This document shows positions 60,627 to 64,000 of a stretch of 64,000 bases of DNA, piece after piece. Source of the stretch: Ramlibacter pinisoli (GTDB taxonomy: Bacteria > Pseudomonadota > Gammaproteobacteria > Burkholderiales > Burkholderiaceae_C); the NCBI RefSeq assembly GCF_009758015.1, contig NZ_WSEL01000003.1, positions 1,116,001-1,180,000 of the forward strand. The letters are read 5' to 3'. Position 1 is the first letter of the stretch; the number at the start of each line of letters is the position of its first letter. The notes under the pieces are model-generated. The model searched no databases and had not been told where the DNA came from. It saw only the letters and a list, made by a program, of their open reading frames with translations. The translations under genes were made by a program, and so were the position numbers.

Positions 60627-61381
60627 CGAAACGATTCTAGGACAGCAGCCACGGCATCCTCGGTCGGACGCGAGGGACTCACGACGCCGAATCCGGCCTC
60701 GCGCGCCGCCTGCGCGATGCGCTCGTGGGTGGCGACGGCCCGGGCCGACGCCCAGGAGGTGGAGGGAAGCAGGGCGCGCAGGTTGCCGATGGCTTCCGAG
60801 CTGCTGAACACCCAGACCGAGCCGTCGTGCGCCGCACCCTGGGCGACCGCACGCTCGTGATCGGTCCAGGACGGGAGCACGCGCCGGTAGGCAGCGACGA
60901 TCTCGACGATGGCGCCCTCGTCGGAAAGGCGGCGCGCCAGCCAGTCTCGCCCGCCGGGCTGCCCATCCGCGCCGGCGCCACGGACGATCAGCACCCGCGA
61001 CCCCGGCCCGACCTGCCCCGCCACTTGGACCCAGAGCGTTTCGCTGTCGAACTGATGAGCATCGGCTGCGGGCCGGTCGATCAGGTCCACCGGCACGCCG
61101 GCCGCCTGCAGGGCCGACGCCGTGCCGGCCCCGGTGGCCCAGGCCCGGGTCGTCGCCGGCCAGCGGACCTCCGCCCCGAGGAAGTGCTGCACGGCATTGG
61201 CACTGACGAACATCGCCGCGCCACACCGGGCCAGCGCCTGCCGCGCGGCATCGATCTGCGGCGAAGTCGGCAGCGGCTCGATGGCGATCAGTGGCAGCAA
61301 CTGCACCTGGAACCCGCGCGCCGTCAGCGCCTCACGCCAGCGGTGCGCCTCGTGGGCGGGCCGCGTCAGGACCACCCGCAT
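60623..61381 (-). CDS. hemD: Uroporphyrinogen-III synthase
   Basis: HemD closes hydroxymethylbilane to uroporphyrinogen III. The 252-residue protein shows the weakly conserved HemD layout: VVLTRPAHEAHRWREAL, PLIAIEPL, MFVSANAVQHFL, LIVRGAGADGQPGGRDWL, VWVFSSSEAIGNL near 190-202, and the terminal PSRPTEDAVAAVL. It starts 8 nt after hemC, whose product it uses. Confidence 0.93.
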   Translation of the reverse strand: MRVVLTRPAHEAHRWREALTARGFQVQLLPLIAIEPLPTSPQIDAARQALARCGAAMFVSANAVQHFLGAEVRWPATTRAWATGAGTASALQAAGVPVDLIDRPAADAHQFDSETLWVQVAGQVGPGSRVLIVRGAGADGQPGGRDWLARRLSDEGAIVEIVAAYRRVLPSWTDHERAVAQGAAHDGSVWVFSSSEAIGNLRALLPSTSWASARAVATHERIAQAAREAGFGVVSPSRPTEDAVAAVLESFR

Positions 61382-61389
61382 GGCGGCGG

Positions 61390-62292
61390 TCAGTGGGCGC
61401 CGCCTGCGCGCAGGCGCTCCGCGACTTCCGTGCCCAGAGCCGCGGCGTCGTTCAGTGTCGTCACCCGGCCCCTGGCCTGGGCCCGCACTAGTGCCGTGGC
61501 GCCGTCCGGGTCGCCCCAGGCTCCGTCCAGGCGGAGCTCCTCGCCCTGCAGGGTGGCGTAGGCCGCCAGCGGCATCGAGCAACTGCCCCCCAGCGCGCGG
61601 CTCACCGCCCGTTCGGCGGACACGGCCAGCCAGGTCGCGTGGTCGGCCAGCGGCGCGAGCGCCTGCGCCAGGTCCGCCCGGTCGGTGCGGATCTCGATGC
61701 CCAGCGCCCCTTGACCGGCCGCCGGCAGCATCTGCGACGGCTCGAACACGCGGCGGATGCGATCGGCCAGGCCCAGGCGCTTCAGCCCGGCGGCTGCCAG
61801 CACGATGGCGTCGTACTGCCCCTCGTCGAGCTTGCGCAGGCGGGTGTCGAGGTTGCCGCGCAGGGGCTCGATGCGCAGGTCCGGGCGCAGCGCCCGCAGC
61901 AGTACCACCCGGCGCAGGCTGGAAGTTCCGACCACCGCGCCCTGCGGCAGGGCGTCCAGCGAGTCGTAGCGGGGCGACACCAGGGCATCGCGCGGGTCCT
62001 CGCGTGGCATGACGCAGGCCAGCGCGAAGCCCTGCGGCAGGTCCATGGGCACGTCCTTGAGGGAGTGGACGGCGAGGTCGGCCCGGCCTTCCTCGAGTGC
62101 GACTTCCAGTTCCTTGACGAACAGCCCCTTGCCGCCCACCTTGCTGAGGCTGCGGTCGAGGATCTGGTCGCCGCGCGTGGTCATGCCCAGCAGCGAGACG
62201 TCGTGGCCCCGGCTGCCGAGCAGCGCTTTCACATGCTCGGCCTGCCAGAGGGCGAGACGGCTTTCACGGGTGGCGATGACGATGGAACTCAC
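61390..62292 (-). CDS. hemC: Hydroxymethylbilane synthase
   Basis: HemC polymerises four porphobilinogens to hydroxymethylbilane. The 300-residue protein has [21 protein letters not shown], the active loop [12 protein letters not shown] (catalytic Asp), [24 protein letters not shown], and the dipyrromethane Cys in [12 protein letters not shown] (near 236). GTG 62292 (start [10 protein letters not shown]) is chosen over a longer frame. It is divergent from ppc with an 87-nt gap holding both promoters. Confidence 0.96.
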   Translation of the reverse strand: MSSIVIATRESRLALWQAEHVKALLGSRGHDVSLLGMTTRGDQILDRSLSKVGGKGLFVKELEVALEEGRADLAVHSLKDVPMDLPQGFALACVMPREDPRDALVSPRYDSLDALPQGAVVGTSSLRRVVLLRALRPDLRIEPLRGNLDTRLRKLDEGQYDAIVLAAAGLKRLGLADRIRRVFEPSQMLPAAGQGALGIEIRTDRADLAQALAPLADHATWLAVSAERAVSRALGGSCSMPLAAYATLQGEELRLDGAWGDPDGATALVRAQARGRVTTLNDAAALGTEVAERLRAGGAH

Positions 62293-62379
62293 GCTGCGGA
62301 CCTGCTGGCGGAACTGAAGTGGGCCGATGCTAGCATCCGCCTTGCCTAACAATTAAGCAGATTCCCGGAGGACTCCCCG

Positions 62380-64000
62380 ATGCCAGCAGCCACCCCGGAA
62401 ACTCCGGCCCGGCGCGCCCGCGAGAACGAACGACCCCTGGTCGAGGACATCCGGCTGCTCGGCCGCATCCTGGGGGACGTGATCCGGGAACAGGAAGGCG
62501 TGGATGCATACGAACTCGTCGAACGCATCCGCAAGCTGTCGGTGGCGTTCCGGCGCGATGCCGACCACGACGCCGACCAGGCGCTCAAGTCGCTGCTGAA
62601 GACCCTCAGTGGCGACCAGGCGGTCAGCGTCATCCGCGCCTTCACGTACTTCAGCCACCTGGCCAACCTGGCCGAGGACCGCCACCACATCCGGCGCCGC
62701 CTGGTGCACGAGCGGGCCGGCGACAGCCAAGAAGGCAGCATCGAAGTGGCCTTGTCGCGCCTGCGCTGGGCCGGCATCGCGCCGAGGACGATCTCGCAGA
62801 CGCTGGCCGACAGCTACCTCTCGCCGGTGCTTACTGCGCACCCGACCGAGGTGCAGCGCAAGAGCATCCTGGACGCCGAGCGCGAGATCGCGCTGCTGCT
62901 GGCCGAGCGCGACGAGATCCGCGCCCGCGCGCTGCCCAAGGACGCACTGGCGCCGCGCGAACTGGCCGCCAACGAGGCGCAGATCCGCGCCCGTGTCATG
63001 CAGCTGTGGCAGACGCGCCTGCTGCGCTTTTCCCGCCTCACGGTCACCGACGAGATCGAGAACGCGCTGTCGTATTACGAGGCGACCTTCCTGCGCGAGA
63101 TCCCCAAGCTGTACGCCGGCCTCGAGCGCGAGCTGGGCCAGCAGCCGGTGAGCAGCTTCCTGCGCATGGGCATGTGGATCGGCGGCGACCGCGACGGCAA
63201 CCCCAACGTCAGCGCCGAGACGCTCGACCAGGCGCTGCGGCGGCAGTGCGAGGTGGCGCTGCGCTTCTACCTCACCGAGGTGTACTTCCTGGGCCGCGAA
63301 CTGTCGATCTCGGCGATGCTGGTGGACGTCTCGCCCGAGATGCGCAAGCTGGCCGAAGCCTCGCCGGACCGCGACCTGCACCGCCAGGACGAACCGTACC
63401 GGCGCGCGCTCGCGGCCATGTACTCGCGGCTGGCCGCCACGCTCAAGGAGTCGACCGGCGGCGACGCGGCGCGCCACCTGCTGCCGCCCGCCAACCCCTA
63501 CCGCACGGCGGAGGAGTTCCACGCCGACCTGTGCACCATCCGGGCCTCGCTGCTCGCCGGCCACTCGGGGAGCCTGGTGGCGCACCGCCTGCAGCCCCTG
63601 ATCCGCGCGGTGGAAGTGTTCGGGTTCCACCTGGCCACGATGGACCTGCGCCAGAGCTCCGACCAGCACGAGGCCGTGGTCGCCGAACTGCTGTCCACCG
63701 CCCGCGTCGAAGCCAACTACGCCCGGCTGCCGGAACAAGCCCGGCGCGAGCTGCTGATGCGCCTGCTGGCCGACGCGCGGCCGCTGCGGGTGATCGGCGC
63801 GCCCTACTCCGAGCACACGCGCAAGGAACTGGCCATCTTCGAGACGGCGCTGCGCATGCGTGCGCAGTTCGGCCGCGAGGCGATCCGCCACTACATCATC
63901 AGCCACACCGAAACGGTGAGCGACCTGCTCGAGGTGCTGCTGCTGCAGAAGGAGGTCGGCCTGCTGCGCGGAACCACCGACGATGGCGCCGTGGCCGACC
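62380..64000 (+). CDS. ppc: Phosphoenolpyruvate carboxylase (5' part, cut by window end)
   Basis: Ppc adds bicarbonate to phosphoenolpyruvate, refilling oxaloacetate. The first 540 codons are in the window. They include the catalytic His in [16 protein letters not shown] (about 142-157) and the [10 protein letters not shown] signature (near 268). The full enzyme is near 900-950 residues. ATG 62380 has GGAGG at 62367-62371 upstream. The N-terminus is not degraded, so the truncation is only the window edge. Confidence 0.97.
   Translation, partial: MPAATPETPARRARENERPLVEDIRLLGRILGDVIREQEGVDAYELVERIRKLSVAFRRDADHDADQALKSLLKTLSGDQAVSVIRAFTYFSHLANLAEDRHHIRRRLVHERAGDSQEGSIEVALSRLRWAGIAPRTISQTLADSYLSPVLTAHPTEVQRKSILDAEREIALLLAERDEIRARALPKDALAPRELAANEAQIRARVMQLWQTRLLRFSRLTVTDEIENALSYYEATFLREIPKLYAGLERELGQQPVSSFLRMGMWIGGDRDGNPNVSAETLDQALRRQCEVALRFYLTEVYFLGRELSISAMLVDVSPEMRKLAEASPDRDLHRQDEPYRRALAAMYSRLAATLKESTGGDAARHLLPPANPYRTAEEFHADLCTIRASLLAGHSGSLVAHRLQPLIRAVEVFGFHLATMDLRQSSDQHEAVVAELLSTARVEANYARLPEQARRELLMRLLADARPLRVIGAPYSEHTRKELAIFETALRMRAQFGREAIRHYIISHTETVSDLLEVLLLQKEVGLLRGTTDDGAVAD

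Overview
The window is high-GC DNA with tightly packed, often 4-nt-overlapping genes. The gene orders leuD/leuB/asd/fimV/truA/trpFBA/accD, the fab-rpoE-lepA-rnc-era-recO-pdxJ-acpS-nagZ string, and hemCDXY divergent from ppc are typical of Burkholderiales, most likely Comamonadaceae (Ramlibacter/Variovorax-like). This assignment is inferred from synteny and protein style, not from a search. No rRNA, tRNA, CRISPR, IS element, integrase or prophage gene was seen.

Region 1 (about 1-11.6 kb, + strand) is an amino-acid and lipid precursor block: a small lipoprotein, leuD, a secreted HExxH protein wedged between leuD and leuB, asd, the large pilus/polar protein FimV, truA, trpF-trpB-trpA and accD. 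A YggT-family membrane protein and a LON-domain protein follow.

Region 2 (12.8-28.3 kb, - strand) is the most distinctive part: one co-oriented, mostly overlapping surface-glycan cluster. It encodes a WbpM/PglF-type UDP-GlcNAc 4,6-dehydratase, a CBS-aminotransferase fusion (PglE/LegC-like), a PglD/NeuD-like acetyltransferase, a NeuC-type hydrolysing 2-epimerase, a NeuB-type nonulosonate synthase and a NeuA-type CMP-transferase. Together these form a full route from UDP-GlcNAc through UDP-diacetylbacillosamine to a CMP-legionaminic-type nonulosonate. Attached are a second-copy-type HisH and HisF and a WbpG/PseA-type N-acetyl-sugar amidotransferase, the set expected to make an acetamidino group. 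Upstream in the same cluster lie a putative glycosyltransferase, AsnB, a PglC/WcaJ-type phosphoglycosyltransferase, an HpcH/HpaI aldolase of unknown role and a MurJ/MviN-family flippase. No polymerase or ligase is visible.

Region 3 (28.3-31.1 kb, +) holds lysS and a translationally coupled Hsp70-like protein. Region 4 (50.1 down to 31.1 kb, -) is a long housekeeping string: DUF177, rpmF, plsX, fabH, fabD, fabG, acpP, fabF, a small membrane protein, rpoE-rseA-rseB-mucD, lepA-lepB, a DUF4845 protein, rnc, era, recO, pdxJ, acpS and nagZ. It is broken by a 0.5-kb gene-free gap (38.9-39.4 kb) that holds a strong terminator and a candidate small RNA, and by an intrinsic terminator between rpmF and plsX. 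Region 5 (50.1-64 kb) contains maf, a tetrapyrrole-type methylase, sppA, a Rieske protein, a phosphoglycolate-phosphatase-like HAD protein, rluC divergent from rne with a ~0.5-kb structured leader, the hemC-hemD-hemX-hemY operon, and the 5' part of ppc cut by the window end.
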